Source: Kitasatospora phosalacinea (GTDB lineage: Bacteria; Actinomycetota; Actinomycetes; Streptomycetales; Streptomycetaceae). From it: a stretch of DNA of 29,884 nucleotides. Numbering within the stretch: position 1 is the stretch's first letter; each line of letters begins with the position of its first letter. The notes beneath the pieces were generated by a model. That model was not told the DNA's origin. It saw only the letters and a list, made by a program, of their open reading frames with translations, and ran no database searches. The stretch spans positions 1-29,884 of the forward strand of contig NZ_JNYE01000097.1 in assembly GCF_000717185.1 (NCBI RefSeq). Direction: 5' to 3'. Positions 18,656-27,878 of this stretch are shown here, piece by piece. A program made the translations under genes and the position numbers.

Positions 18656-18989
18656 GTCGGGGCCTCTCGCCTCGAATTTCCGGGTCGGCTCCCCTGGATT
18701 GTGAAGGCCGACGGATGTCGATGGGTGGGAAGCACGTGGTTCCAACCCGAACCCTAAACTTGAGGTTGAGGGTTATGGCTGTGCCGGTGTCACCTCGGTG
18801 TCGAGCACAGCTCGTTGACACAGGACAGTAGGTCGCAACCGGCGCGTGTTTCAACGAACACGCCGAGCTTCCCTTTTTCTTTTGAGCCTATGTGATCATC
18901 GACCCCTCGGTGAAACCGGGGTGACCACCAAGGGTCGGACCGGAGCCGTGGCTCCGTCAATACCGCCCCCGGGCAGAGAACTTACCGGA
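18656..18989 (-). promoter_or_regulatory. ftsZ promoter region with GACAC motifs and inverted repeats
   Basis: The 334-base ftsQ-ftsZ spacer has no gene. On the minus strand TTGAAA (18854-18849), an 18-base spacer and TACTGT (18830-18825) form the best promoter candidate. Close by are three GACAC/GTGTC motifs (18787-18791, 18798-18802, 18817-18821). Two of them form a direct GACACC repeat 11 bp apart; two form an inverted pair with GAGC/GCTC between. GACAC is the reported WhiA recognition core in Streptomyces, and ftsZ is a reported WhiA target. AACCCTAAAC (18750-18759) and GTTGAGGGTT (18765-18774) form an inverted repeat with one mismatch. CGGAGCC/GGCTCCG (18941-18956) is a small hairpin after ftsQ. 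A second, developmental promoter is likely but I cannot place it. Confidence 0.6.
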
Positions 18990-19763
18990 TCAACCCGACA
19001 CCGCCGGGGCATCCGGCGCACTCACGTCGTAATTCGACGCCTTCTGACCGAGCAGGGCGGTCAGCACCGCGGCCTTGCGCGGGGTCTCCTCCGCGCTCCC
19101 CCAGCGGACGGTCGCGCCGGAGGCCAGCTGCAGCCGGATGTCGTCGTAGGAGTAGACCGTGAGCGAACCGGCCTGCTTCGCCACGTCCGGCGGCAGTCCG
19201 GCGGCCACCGTGACCGCCGAGCGGACCAGGGTCGGGCGGTCGATCACGGCCACCGCGTCCTGGGCGGGCCGGCTCAGCTGGAGGGCCACCACCGGGACGC
19301 CGGGCGGGGGTTCGGGCTCAGTGGCGAATTCCACACCCCGGGCGTCGACCTGGACGAAGCCGCCGCCGTCGCGCTGGATCGCCGCCACCGCGCGCCGCTC
19401 GGTCACCTTCACCCGCAGGGTGTGCGGCCAGCCCCGCCAGACCTCCACCGAGGCGACCCGGGGCACCTTCGCCACCTCGGCCCTGGCCTCGTCCAGGTCG
19501 ACCCGGGCCAGCGGGCCGCTCGCCGTGCCGCCGAGCGCCCGCTCGACGTCCTGCTGGGTCAGCCTGCCGGAGTCCAGGCCCTGGACGGCCACCCCGCGGA
19601 CGTCCAGCGCGGAGGAGAAGAACACCGTCCAGCCGAGGCCGCCGACCACCAGCGCGCCCAGGGCGACCAGCACCCCGACGCCCCGGCGGGAGAGTCGGAG
19701 CCGGGGCGGACGGGCCGTCGCGCCGTCCTCCCCGAGCTCCTCCTCGTACTCCTCGTCAGCCAC
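18990..19763 (-). CDS. ftsQ: Cell division protein FtsQ (DivIB)
   Basis: A 257-residue bitopic membrane protein of the divisome. Residues 1-26 are cytoplasmic, acidic then basic (RLRLSRRG). One span lies at about 28-49 (VGVLVALGALVVGGLGWTVFF). The extracytoplasmic POTRA domain (about 53-122) starts LDVRGVAVQGLDSGRLTQQDVERAL and ends VEVWRGWPHTLRVKVTERRAVAAI. The rest is the FtsQ beta domain (FVQVDARGVEF, later LTVYSYDDIRLQLASGATVRWG), with a short tail. It bridges FtsW/FtsI and the FtsB/FtsL proteins. The GTG start overlaps the end of murG by 8 bases and has no strong ribosome site, suggesting coupling. There is no murC between murG and ftsQ, unlike in mycobacteria. Confidence 0.94.
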   Translation of the reverse strand: MADEEYEEELGEDGATARPPRLRLSRRGVGVLVALGALVVGGLGWTVFFSSALDVRGVAVQGLDSGRLTQQDVERALGGTASGPLARVDLDEARAEVAKVPRVASVEVWRGWPHTLRVKVTERRAVAAIQRDGGGFVQVDARGVEFATEPEPPPGVPVVALQLSRPAQDAVAVIDRPTLVRSAVTVAAGLPPDVAKQAGSLTVYSYDDIRLQLASGATVRWGSAEETPRKAAVLTALLGQKASNYDVSAPDAPAVSG

Positions 19764-20862
19764 GGCGGCGGCCGCCGCGGGCGGCCTCGATCGCCTCGTA
19801 CACCATCTGCACCAGCAGGTCGTCGGCGTCCCGGCGGCCGAACTCGGCGGCCGCGCGCGACATCTCCCACAGCTTGGCCGGGTCGGTGAGCACCGGCAGC
19901 ACGTTCTTCAGCACCCAGTCCGTGGTCAGCTCGGCGTCGTCGACCAGCAGGCCGCCGCCCGCCTTCACCATCGGCTGGGCGTTCAGCCGCTGCTCGCCGT
20001 TGCCGATCGGCAGCGGCACGAACGCGGCGGGCAGGCCGACCGCGGCCAGCTCGGCCACCGTCATCGCACCGGCGCGGCAGAGCATCATGTCGGCCGCCGC
20101 GTAGGCCAGGTCCATCCGGTCCAGGTAGGGCAGCGCCCGGTACGGCGGCATGCCGGGGATGTCGTCGATGGTCGGCAGCTCGTTCTTCGGACCGACCGCG
20201 TGCAGGATCTGGACGCCGTACTGCTGGAGCCGGGGCGCGATCGCCTGCACCGTCTCGTTCAGGCGGCGGGCGCCCTGCGAGCCGCCGGAGACCAGCAGGG
20301 TGGGCAGCCGCTGGTCGAGGCCGAAGTAGTGCCGGGCCTCCGGGCGGACGGTGCCGCGGTCCAGGGTGGCGATGGTGCGGCGCAGCGGGATGCCGATGTA
20401 CCGGGAGTCGCGCAGCTTGGAGTCGGGGGTGGAGACCGCGACGAAGTCGCTGTAGCGGGCGCCGATCTTGTTGGCCAGGCCGGGACGGGCGTTGGCCTCG
20501 TGCACCACGATCGGGACGCCGGCCCGCTTGGCCGCCAGGTAGGCGGGCATCGCCACGTAGCCGCCGAAGCCGACCACCGCGTCCGCGTTGACCCGCTCGA
20601 TGACCTCCTGGGCGGCGCGCACGGTGCCGCGCAGCCGGCCCGGGACGGTGATCAGTTCCGGGGTGGGCTTGCGGGGCAGCGGGACGGCCGGGATCAGCGC
20701 CAGCTCGTAGCCGCGCTCCGGGACCAGCCGGGTCTCCAGTCCGCGCTCGGTGCCGAGGGCGGTGATCCCGATCGACGGGTCGTGCCTGCGCAGCGCGTCC
20801 GCGAGCGCCATGGCCGGCTCGATGTGACCGGCGGTCCCGCCGCCGGCGAGTACGACATGCAC
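19756..20862 (-). CDS. murG: MurG, UDP-GlcNAc:lipid I N-acetylglucosaminyltransferase
   Basis: A 368-residue peripheral membrane GT-B enzyme that adds GlcNAc to lipid I to give lipid II on the cytoplasmic face. The N-terminal glycine loop is GGGTAGHI (7-14), and VVGFGGYVAMPAYLAA follows at about 97-112. The linker and C-terminal domain show VSGGSQGARRLNE, with the second glycine-rich loop, then CRAGAMTVAELAAVGLPAAFVPLP and NGEQRLNAQPMVKAGGG, which bind UDP-GlcNAc. The length is normal. It starts with GTG 6 bases after the ftsW stop; GGTGA, six bases before the start, overlaps the ftsW end and can pair with 16S rRNA. It overlaps ftsQ by 8 bases. Confidence 0.97.
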   Translation of the reverse strand: MHVVLAGGGTAGHIEPAMALADALRRHDPSIGITALGTERGLETRLVPERGYELALIPAVPLPRKPTPELITVPGRLRGTVRAAQEVIERVNADAVVGFGGYVAMPAYLAAKRAGVPIVVHEANARPGLANKIGARYSDFVAVSTPDSKLRDSRYIGIPLRRTIATLDRGTVRPEARHYFGLDQRLPTLLVSGGSQGARRLNETVQAIAPRLQQYGVQILHAVGPKNELPTIDDIPGMPPYRALPYLDRMDLAYAAADMMLCRAGAMTVAELAAVGLPAAFVPLPIGNGEQRLNAQPMVKAGGGLLVDDAELTTDWVLKNVLPVLTDPAKLWEMSRAAAEFGRRDADDLLVQMVYEAIEAARGGRRRG

Positions 20863-20868
20863 CGAAAT

Positions 20869-22236
20869 TCACCGCTCCCTGCGCGGCGGCCGGGCGGCCT
20901 TGCGCGCTGTGGTTTTCCTACCTGGCAGCACCCGGTCCAGGACTGGCCCGAACCGGGAGTTGGCCCCTTTTCGCCATCTGCGGGGCCGGGCAGCCAGCGC
21001 TGCCTTCGCCGCCGGGGAGCTGCGTGCGAAGCACAGCAGCAGCCCGATGGCGCACATGGCCGACAGCATCGCGGAACCGCCGTACGAGAACAGCGGCAGC
21101 GGGACGCCCGCGATGGGCAGGAGTCCCAGCGCCGACCCCAGGTTGACCACGGCCTGAGCCATGATCCACGTGGTGGCGGCGCCCGCCGCGTACCGCACGA
21201 ACGGGTCCGTGGTGCCGAGGGCCACTCGGATACCCGCGTAGCCTAGTGCCGCGAAGAGGGCGAGCACCGACAGCGTCCCCACCAGTCCGAGTTCCTCGCC
21301 GGTGGCGGCGAAGATGAAGTCGGTGTGGGCCTCCGGCAGCTGGCCCCACTTCTCCACCCCGGCGCCCAGTCCGGAGCCGAACGGTCCGCCCGCGGCCAGG
21401 GCGTACAGGCCGTGCAGGGCCTGGAAGCAGTCCAGGTTGGGGTCGGGCCTGGTGACGCCGACGCAGGCCAGCCGGCCGAGCCGGTGCGGCACCGTGATGA
21501 TCAGCGCGGTGCAGGCGACCACCGCGATGCCCAGGGTGGCGGCGAACAGCCGCAGCGGGGCGCCGACCATCCAGAGCAGGCCGAACAGCATGGCGATCAG
21601 CACCATGGTGGTGCCCATGTCGCCGCCGATCATGATCAGCATCATCAGCACGACGGTGCCCGGCACCAGCGGGATCAGCAGGTGCTTCCACTGGTCGAGC
21701 ACGTGGGTGCGCTGCTTGCGGGCCAGCAGGTCGGCCGCCCACAGCAGCAGCGCCAGCTTGGCGAACTCGGACGGCTGGATCTGGAAGAAGCCCAGGCTGA
21801 TCCAGTTCCGGTTGCCGTTGATCCGCACGCCCACGCCGGGGATCGCCACCAGCACCAGCGCGCCCACCACCCCGAACAGCAGCGGGTACGCGGCGGTGCG
21901 CAGCGCCCGCACCGGGGCCCGGGTCAGCACCACGGCGATCGCCGCGCCCAGCAGCAGGGCGATCAGCTGCTTGCGGAAGAAGAAGGTCATCGGCAGCCCG
22001 TAGTCCACCACCACGCTCTGCGAGGCGGAGAACACCATCACCAGGCCGAGCACCACCAGCAGCAGCGCGGCGCCCAGGATCAGGTAGTACGGCGTCAGCG
22101 GCCGGGCCATCAGGTAGCCGAAGCGCTCCCGGGCGGCCCGGAAGCGGGCGAGGGGGCCGGCCGACTTGAAGGTGGTGGTGGTCGCCGAGATCAGCTGGAG
22201 GCCCTGCGGCGGCTCCTTCTCCCTGGTCGGCACCAC
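20869..22236 (-). CDS. ftsW: FtsW, septal peptidoglycan polymerase (SEDS family)
   Basis: A polytopic membrane protein of about 455 residues that polymerises lipid II into glycan strands at the septum, working with FtsI. About ten spans begin near residue 48 (YYLILGAALLLVVLGLVMVFSAS). SEDS motifs are NRNWISLGFFQIQPSEFAKLALLLW, and VEKWGQLPEAHTDFIFAATGEELGL, whose Asp is the likely catalytic residue. LPLFSYGGSAML sits near the last span. The N-terminus (about 45 residues) and the basic C-tail are cytoplasmic. The start is one of two adjacent GTG codons (22236 or 22233) after GAGGAG; spacing slightly favours the second. A 109-base spacer with a large hairpin separates it from murD. Confidence 0.95.
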   Translation of the reverse strand: MVPTREKEPPQGLQLISATTTTFKSAGPLARFRAARERFGYLMARPLTPYYLILGAALLLVVLGLVMVFSASQSVVVDYGLPMTFFFRKQLIALLLGAAIAVVLTRAPVRALRTAAYPLLFGVVGALVLVAIPGVGVRINGNRNWISLGFFQIQPSEFAKLALLLWAADLLARKQRTHVLDQWKHLLIPLVPGTVVLMMLIMIGGDMGTTMVLIAMLFGLLWMVGAPLRLFAATLGIAVVACTALIITVPHRLGRLACVGVTRPDPNLDCFQALHGLYALAAGGPFGSGLGAGVEKWGQLPEAHTDFIFAATGEELGLVGTLSVLALFAALGYAGIRVALGTTDPFVRYAAGAATTWIMAQAVVNLGSALGLLPIAGVPLPLFSYGGSAMLSAMCAIGLLLCFARSSPAAKAALAARPRRWRKGANSRFGPVLDRVLPGRKTTARKAARPPRRER

Positions 22237-22290
22237 GGGCTCCTCACGGTTCGGGTCACGGACTGGAACGTGCCGGGGGTCCTCCGACGG

Positions 22291-22334
22291 CGAGGCCGCG
22301 CCCGGGCGGCGAACTGCCCGCGGGCGCGACCTCG
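22291..22334 (-). other. Large stem-loop between murD and ftsW
   Basis: CGAGGCCGCGCCCG (22291-22304) and CGGGCGCGACCTCG (22321-22334) can form a 14-bp stem with one G-U pair when read on the minus strand, with further pairing possible in the loop. It starts 12 bases past the murD stop and ends about 55 bases before ftsW. There is no U-tract. It may weaken read-through or protect the upstream mRNA end. Confidence 0.5.
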
Positions 22335-22345
22335 TGGTGCGTGCT

Positions 22346-23776
22346 TCAGGGCCGCAGGGCCCGGACGGCGGCGGCGAACAGGTCGCCGCGCTCACCGTAG
22401 TTGGTGAACATGTCCATCGACGCGCAGGCCGGTGCCAGCAGGACGGTGTCGCCCTTCTCGGCGGCGGCGGCCGCGGCCGCGACGATCGCGGCCATCGCCC
22501 CGGCGCCAGTCTGGCCCGGGGCGGGCTCGAAGACCGGGACTTCCGGGGCGTGTCGCTCCAGCGCCTCGCGGATCAGCTGCCGGTCCTGGCCGATCAGCAC
22601 GGCGGCCCGCAGCCGGGGCGCCGCGGCGGCGACCAGCTCGTCGAAGGTGGCGCCCTTGGCGAGGCCGCCCGCGATCCACACCACCGGCCGGTACGCGGCC
22701 AGCGAGGCGGCGGCGGCGTGCGTGTTGGTGGCCTTGGAGTCGTCGACGTAGGTCACGCCGTCGATCTCGGCGACCTGCGCGATCCGGTGCGCGTCGGGGG
22801 TGAAGGCGCGCAGCCCGTCCCGGACGGCCTTGGCGTCCACCCCGTAGGCGCGGGCCAGCGCGGCGGCGGCCAGCGCGTTGGTGACGTTGTGCGGGGCGGG
22901 CGGGTTGACGTCGGCGACGGCGCCGAGCTCGGCGGCCGCGTTGGCCCGGTCGGCGACGAACGCCCGGTCGACCAGCAGGCCGTCGACCACGCCGAGGTTG
23001 GAGACGGCGGGCGCGTCCAGGCCGAAGCCGACCGCCCGGCAGCCCTCCTCGACGTCGGCCTCTCGGACCAGCGCCTCGGTGGCGGGGTCGGCCAGGTTGT
23101 AGACGCAGGCGACCTGGTTGCCCTCGTAGATCCGGCCCTTGTCGGCGGCGTACGCCTCCATCGAGCCGTGCCAGTCGAGGTGGTCGGGGGCGAGGTTGAG
23201 CACCGCGCCGGAGTGCACCCGCAGCGAGGGCGCCCAGTGCAGCTGGTAGCTGGAGAGCTCGACGGCCAGCACGTCGTACGGCTCCTCGGCCAGCACGGCG
23301 TCCAGCACCGGGACGCCGACGTTGCCGACGGCGGCGGTGCGCTTGCCCGCGGCGGTGAGGATGGAGGCCAGCATCTGGACGGTGGTGGTCTTGCCGTTGG
23401 TGCCGGTGACGGCCAGCCAGGGGGCCGGTTCGCCGGTGGCGGGGTGCGGGGTGCGCAGCCGCCAGGCGAGTTCGACGTCGCCCCAGACCGGGACGCCGGC
23501 CGCGTCGGCGGCGGCGAACAGCGCGCTGTCGGGGGCCCAGCCGGGCGAGGTGACGACCAGGGCGGTGCCCGGCGGCAGGGTGGCGCCGTCGCCGAGGCGG
23601 ACGGCGACGCCCAGGTCGGCGAGGGGGGCGGCCTTGGCCGCGTGGCCCGGGCCGTCCCCGCCGTCCACGACGGTGACGTGCGCGCCGAGTCCGTGCAGGA
23701 CGCGGGCGGCACTGATCCCGGAGAGGCCGAGTCCTGCGACGACGACCGGCAGTCCGGCCCACTCCGGGTTGTTCAC
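22346..23776 (-). CDS. murD: MurD, UDP-MurNAc-L-alanine:D-glutamate ligase
   Basis: A 476-residue cytosolic Mur ligase that adds D-Glu to UDP-MurNAc-L-Ala using ATP. Residues 10-25 ([17 protein letters not shown]) form the N-terminal Rossmann loop that holds the UDP sugar. The ATP loop is TGTNGKTT (124-131), and AVELSSYQL and [16 protein letters not shown] belong to the central domain. [19 protein letters not shown], with the substrate-binding SKATN, lies in the C-terminal domain. The start is chosen as GTG 23776: it overlaps the mraY stop as GTGA and GGTGA precedes it at good spacing. An ATG 12 bases further up (23788) has a poorer ribosome site. Confidence 0.96.
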   Translation of the reverse strand: MNNPEWAGLPVVVAGLGLSGISAARVLHGLGAHVTVVDGGDGPGHAAKAAPLADLGVAVRLGDGATLPPGTALVVTSPGWAPDSALFAAADAAGVPVWGDVELAWRLRTPHPATGEPAPWLAVTGTNGKTTTVQMLASILTAAGKRTAAVGNVGVPVLDAVLAEEPYDVLAVELSSYQLHWAPSLRVHSGAVLNLAPDHLDWHGSMEAYAADKGRIYEGNQVACVYNLADPATEALVREADVEEGCRAVGFGLDAPAVSNLGVVDGLLVDRAFVADRANAAAELGAVADVNPPAPHNVTNALAAAALARAYGVDAKAVRDGLRAFTPDAHRIAQVAEIDGVTYVDDSKATNTHAAAASLAAYRPVVWIAGGLAKGATFDELVAAAAPRLRAAVLIGQDRQLIREALERHAPEVPVFEPAPGQTGAGAMAAIVAAAAAAAEKGDTVLLAPACASMDMFTNYGERGDLFAAAVRALRP

Positions 23777-24834
23777 TTGGTCACCCATCCCGCGTAGAAG
23801 AGTCCGAGTCCGACGGCGACGCACAGGCCCTGGATGATCCAGAACCGGACCACGATCAGGACTTCGCTCCAGCCCTTGAGCTCGAAGTGGTGCTGCAGCG
23901 GCGCCATCTTGAAAACGCGCTTGCCGGTCATCCGGAACGAGCCGACCTGGATGATCACCGAAAGGGTGATGATCACGAACAGGCCGCCGAGGACGGCGAG
24001 CAGCAGCTCGGTGCGGGAGACGATGGCGAGGCCGGCCAGCGCGCCGCCGAGGGCGAGCGAGCCGGTGTCGCCCATGAAGATCTTCGCGGGCGAGGTGTTC
24101 CACCACAGGAAGCCGAAGCAGGAGCCCATCAGCGCGGCGGCGACCACCGCGAGGTCCAGCGGGTCGCGGACCTCGTAGCAGGACGCGGTGGCCTTGATCG
24201 CGTAGGCGCAGTTCTGGCTGTGCTCCCACAGGCCGATGAAGGTGTACGCGCCGAAGACCATCACCGAGGCGCCGGTGGCCAGGCCGTCCAGGCCGTCCGT
24301 CAGGTTCACGCCGTTGGACATCGCGGCGATCAGGAAGTACGCCCAGATGACGAACAGCACCGGGCCGATGGCCCAATTGAAGTCCTGCACGAAGGACAGC
24401 CGGTCGGAGGCCGGGGTCAGGCCGCGGCTGTCGCTGAACTGCATCGCCAGGATGGCGAAGGCGAGGGCGACGAAGGACTGGCCGAGCAGCTTCGCCTTGG
24501 CCCGCAGGCCCAGCGAGCGGCGCTTGACCACCTTGATGTAGTCGTCCAGGAAGCCGACCAGGCCCAGGCCCGCGGTCAGGAACAGCACCAACAGGCCGGA
24601 GGCGGTGGGCAATTCGCCCGTTATCGCCTTGGTCGCGAAGTAGGCGATCAGGGTGGCCAGGATGAAGGCGATGCCGCCCATCGTGGGCGTGCCCTTCTTG
24701 CTGTGGTGCGCCTTGGGGCCGTCGTCGCGGATGTACTGGCCGTAGCCGTGCCGGGCGAGCACCTTGATCAGCGCCGGGGTGCCGAGCAGGGTCAGCACCA
24801 GGCCGATCATGCCGGAGAAGAGGATCTGCTTCAC
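23773..24834 (-). CDS. mraY: MraY, phospho-MurNAc-pentapeptide translocase
   Basis: A 353-residue membrane enzyme with about ten spans that transfers phospho-MurNAc-pentapeptide to undecaprenyl phosphate, giving lipid I. Active-site residues are the paired Asp97-Asp98 (GFLDDYIKV), the [10 protein letters not shown] block (177-186) and [11 protein letters not shown] near the C-terminus. [12 protein letters not shown] is a further family motif. One extracytoplasmic loop is unusually cysteine-bearing ([15 protein letters not shown]). It starts at GTG within the murF stop (GTGA) and ends within the murD start (GTGA), so it is coupled on both sides. Confidence 0.97.
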   Translation of the reverse strand: MKQILFSGMIGLVLTLLGTPALIKVLARHGYGQYIRDDGPKAHHSKKGTPTMGGIAFILATLIAYFATKAITGELPTASGLLVLFLTAGLGLVGFLDDYIKVVKRRSLGLRAKAKLLGQSFVALAFAILAMQFSDSRGLTPASDRLSFVQDFNWAIGPVLFVIWAYFLIAAMSNGVNLTDGLDGLATGASVMVFGAYTFIGLWEHSQNCAYAIKATASCYEVRDPLDLAVVAAALMGSCFGFLWWNTSPAKIFMGDTGSLALGGALAGLAIVSRTELLLAVLGGLFVIITLSVIIQVGSFRMTGKRVFKMAPLQHHFELKGWSEVLIVVRFWIIQGLCVAVGLGLFYAGWVTK

Positions 24835-26234
24835 TTCGCGGCACCGTCCGCGAGCAGCGCCTCGGCGACCTTCTCCAGGCCCACCGAACGGGAAGCCTTC
24901 ACCAGGACCACGTCCCCCGGCCGCACCTGACTGCGCAGCAGCTCGATCGCCGCGTCCGCGTCGGACACCAGCACCGACTCCTCACCCCACGAACCTTCGT
25001 TCCTCGCGCCCAGTTCCATCCGGGCCGCCTCGCGTCCGCCGACCGCCACCAGCTTGGTGATGTCGAGCCGCACCGCGAGCCGTCCGATGGTGTCGTGCTC
25101 GTCGAGGCTGTCCTCGCCGAGCTCCCGCATCTCACCGAGCACCGCCCAGGTGCGGCGGCGCTCCGGGCCGGTGCCCGCCATCGTCGCGAGGGCCCGCAGC
25201 GCCGCCCGCATGGACTCCGGGTTGGCGTTGTAGGCGTCGTTGACGACGGTGAGGCCATCGGCCCGGTCGACCACCTCCATGCGCCAGCGGGACAGCGCAC
25301 CCGCCTCGCTGAGTGCTTCGGCGACGCGGTCGACGGGCATCCCGAGCTCCACCGCCACCGCAGCGGCGGCGAGGGCGTTCGAGACGTGGTGCTCACCGTA
25401 CAGGCGCAGCTGCACGGGTGCGGAACCGGCCGGGGTGCTGAGCGTGAACTGTGGCCGTCCGGTGGCGTCCAGGCGAACTTCCGTGGCGCGGACGTGCGCG
25501 TCCGGGGATTCGCCGAACAGCACGACCTTCGCCCTGGTACGGCTGCTCATCGCGCGCACCAGCGGGTCGTCGGCGTTGAGGACGGCGACGCCGTCGGCCG
25601 AAAGGGCCTCCACCATCTCGCCCTTGGCCTCGGCGATGGCCTCGCGGGAGCCGAACTCGCCGAGGTGGGCGGTGCCGATGTTGAGGACGAGCCCGACGGT
25701 GGGCGGGGTGATGCCGGTCAGGTACTCGATGTCGCCCTTGTGCCGGGCGCCCATCTCCATCACCAGGTGACGGGTGGTCGGGGCGATCCGCAGCGCGGTC
25801 AGCGGGTGGCCGATCTCGTTGTTGTGCGAACCGGCCGGGAAGACCGTCTCGCCGTGCTTGGAGAGCAGTTGGCCGATCAGGTCCTTGGTGGAGGTCTTGC
25901 CGGCCGAGCCGGTCAGGCCGACGATCCGCACGTCGGCGGAGCGGGCCACCACGGCGCGGGCGAGCCGACCGAGGGCGACCACCACGTCGTCGACCAGGAT
26001 CGCGGGCACGCCGACGGGCCGGGTGGCGAGCACCGCGACCGCGCCGTCGGCGACGGCCCTCGCCGCGAAGTCGTGGCCGTCGACGCGCTCGCCGAGCACG
26101 CACACGAACAGCCCGCCGGGCTCGATCCGCCGGTTGTCGGTGACCACCGCGCCGGTGATCGACGCCTGCGGGTCCGCACCGTCCAGGGTGCCGCCGACGG
26201 CCTGCGCGGCCTCGGCCAGGGTCAGGCTGATCAC
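24831..26234 (-). CDS. murF: MurF, UDP-MurNAc-tripeptide:D-Ala-D-Ala ligase
   Basis: A 467-residue cytosolic ligase that completes the UDP-MurNAc-pentapeptide. The N-terminal domain has [19 protein letters not shown]. The ATP loop is [10 protein letters not shown] (109-118), with Ser in place of the usual Thr-Asn, as is common in Mur[27 protein letters not shown] and [12 protein letters not shown] are central-domain motifs, and [15 protein letters not shown] lies in the C-terminal domain. The GTG start sits in the murE stop (GTGA) with GGAGGTGG in front, one of the best ribosome sites in the window. The stop overlaps the mraY GTG. Confidence 0.97.
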   Translation of the reverse strand: MISLTLAEAAQAVGGTLDGADPQASITGAVVTDNRRIEPGGLFVCVLGERVDGHDFAARAVADGAVAVLATRPVGVPAILVDDVVVALGRLARAVVARSADVRIVGLTGSAGKTSTKDLIGQLLSKHGETVFPAGSHNNEIGHPLTALRIAPTTRHLVMEMGARHKGDIEYLTGITPPTVGLVLNIGTAHLGEFGSREAIAEAKGEMVEALSADGVAVLNADDPLVRAMSSRTRAKVVLFGESPDAHVRATEVRLDATGRPQFTLSTPAGSAPVQLRLYGEHHVSNALAAAAVAVELGMPVDRVAEALSEAGALSRWRMEVVDRADGLTVVNDAYNANPESMRAALRALATMAGTGPERRRTWAVLGEMRELGEDSLDEHDTIGRLAVRLDITKLVAVGGREAARMELGARNEGSWGEESVLVSDADAAIELLRSQVRPGDVVLVKASRSVGLEKVAEALLADGAAK

Positions 26235-27877
26235 CGGTCCACCTCCATGAGCTGCTGCTCGATCGCGGTCCGCAGGACCTGTCGGTCGTCGAACGGGCGG
26301 ACCTCGCCCTTCACGTACTGGCCCAGTTCGTGGCCCTTGCCCGCCACCAGCACGGTGTCCCCGCTGTGCGCGCGGGCCACGGCCAGGGCGATCGCCTCGC
26401 TCCGGTCGGGGACGGCGAGCACCTCGCCGCGCTCCTCCTCGGACACCTCGGCGGCGCCGGTGAGCATGGTGGCGAGGATCGCCAGCGCGTCCTCGGAGCG
26501 CGGGTTGTCGCTGGTGAGGACGGCGGTGTCGGCGAGCCGGGCGGCGATCGCGCCCATCGGGGCGCGCTTGTACGGGTCGCGGTCGCCGCCGCAGCCGACG
26601 ACGACGTGCAGGCGGCCCTTGGTGACCTCGCGCAGCGAGGCGAGGACGGAGCTGAGCGCGTCCGGCTTGTGGGCGTAGTCGACCACGGCGACGTAGGCCT
26701 GGCCCGCCTCGACCTTCTCCATCCGGCCGGGCACGCCGGGGACGGCGGCCACCCCGGCCACCGCGGCGTCCAGGTCGACGCCCGCGGTGACCAGCACGGT
26801 GATCGCGCCGAGCGCGTTGGAGACGTTGAACGGGCCCGGCAGCGGCACCGAGGCGTCGGCCTGCTCGCCGTTCGGGCCGACCACCCGGAACGTCGATCCG
26901 GCCGGGCCGGGCCGGACGTCGACGGCGCGCCAGTCGGCGGCCGGGTCGCCGGAGGCGGAGAAGGTGGTCATCGGGATCCGGGCCTCGCCCGCCAGCCGGC
27001 GGCCGTAGGAGTCGTCCCGGTTGGCGACGCCGTGGCGGGACTTGCCGGGCTCGAACAGCCGGGCCTTGGCCCGGTAGTAGTCCTCCATGTCGGGGTGGAA
27101 GTCGAGGTGCTCCGGCGTCAGGTTGTTGAACAGCGCGACGTCGTAGACCACGCCGTCGGTGCGGCCGTACACCAGCGCGTGGCTGGAGACCTCCATCACC
27201 ACGGCCTCCGCCCCGGCCTCGCGCATCACGCCGAGCACGGCGTGCAGTTCGGTGGCCTCGGGGGTGGTGCGCTCGGACTTGACCCGCTCCTCGCCGACCC
27301 GCATCTCGACGGTGCCGATCACCCCGGCCAGCCGGCCGGCCTCGCGCAGGCCGCCCTCGACCAGGTAGGAGGTGGTGGTCTTGCCGTTGGTGCCGGTCAG
27401 GCCGATCATCAGCATGCCCTCGCTGGGCGCACCGTAGACCGCGGCGGCCAGCGGGCCCATCACCTCGCGCGGGCTGTCCACCACCAGCAGCGGGAGGCCC
27501 GCGGCGGCGGCCGGTTCGGCCCCGGCGGCGTCGGTGAGCACCGCGACCGCACCGGAGGCGGCCGCCGCGGCGGCGAACGCCGCGCCGTGGTGGTTGGCGC
27601 CGGGGAAGGCCACGTACACGTCGCCGGGCCGCACCGCCCGGGAGTCGTGGGTGACGCCGGTGACCTCGGGGCCCTCGACGGGGGCCAGGCCGAGCAGCCG
27701 GGCCGCCTCGGCGAGGGGCAGCGCCGCGGTGCGGCGGGGGCGGGGCGGGCTCGCGGGGGTTTGATCGGGTTTCGGCACGGCCGGAAGGCTATCGGCCCCG
27801 CGCCCCCCGGGGCCAAACCGGGCCTGCTCCGTGACGCTGCTCACAGGGCGCTGGGCGCGCCGGGGGGTGTCGCTCAT
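26231..27877 (-). CDS. murE: MurE, UDP-MurNAc-L-Ala-D-Glu:diaminopimelate ligase
   Basis: A 548-residue cytosolic ligase that adds diaminopimelate, the third residue of the stem peptide. THDSRAVRPGDVYVAFPG (76-93) is the UDP-MurNAc-binding region, [10 protein letters not shown] (161-170) the ATP loop, and VVDYAHKPDAL (398-408) and TSDNPRSEDAL (455-465) lie in the C-terminal domain. DNPR is the diaminopimelate-selecting motif, as opposed to the lysine enzymes. Streptomycetes put LL-diaminopimelate here, and Kitasatospora also meso; the motif does not tell them apart. The first 50 residues are a low-complexity, Pro/Arg-rich extension. ATG 27877 follows the ftsI stop by one base; a GTG at 27778 is an alternative, without a ribosome site. 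Confidence 0.95.
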   Translation of the reverse strand: MSDTPRRAQRPVSSVTEQARFGPGGRGADSLPAVPKPDQTPASPPRPRRTAALPLAEAARLLGLAPVEGPEVTGVTHDSRAVRPGDVYVAFPGANHHGAAFAAAAAASGAVAVLTDAAGAEPAAAAGLPLLVVDSPREVMGPLAAAVYGAPSEGMLMIGLTGTNGKTTTSYLVEGGLREAGRLAGVIGTVEMRVGEERVKSERTTPEATELHAVLGVMREAGAEAVVMEVSSHALVYGRTDGVVYDVALFNNLTPEHLDFHPDMEDYYRAKARLFEPGKSRHGVANRDDSYGRRLAGEARIPMTTFSASGDPAADWRAVDVRPGPAGSTFRVVGPNGEQADASVPLPGPFNVSNALGAITVLVTAGVDLDAAVAGVAAVPGVPGRMEKVEAGQAYVAVVDYAHKPDALSSVLASLREVTKGRLHVVVGCGGDRDPYKRAPMGAIAARLADTAVLTSDNPRSEDALAILATMLTGAAEVSEEERGEVLAVPDRSEAIALAVARAHSGDTVLVAGKGHELGQYVKGEVRPFDDRQVLRTAIEQQLMEVDR

Positions 27878-27878
27878 C

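Noticed and set aside
18656..18745. A 30-residue longer FtsZ from ATG 18745
   Set aside because: The added residues are not family-like, and GTG 18655 has a ribosome site and the normal N-terminus.
18860..18930. Hairpin near CCCCTCGG with a T-rich run as a terminator for ftsQ
   Set aside because: Read on the minus strand the run is A-rich and follows the hairpin, so it does not form an intrinsic terminator.
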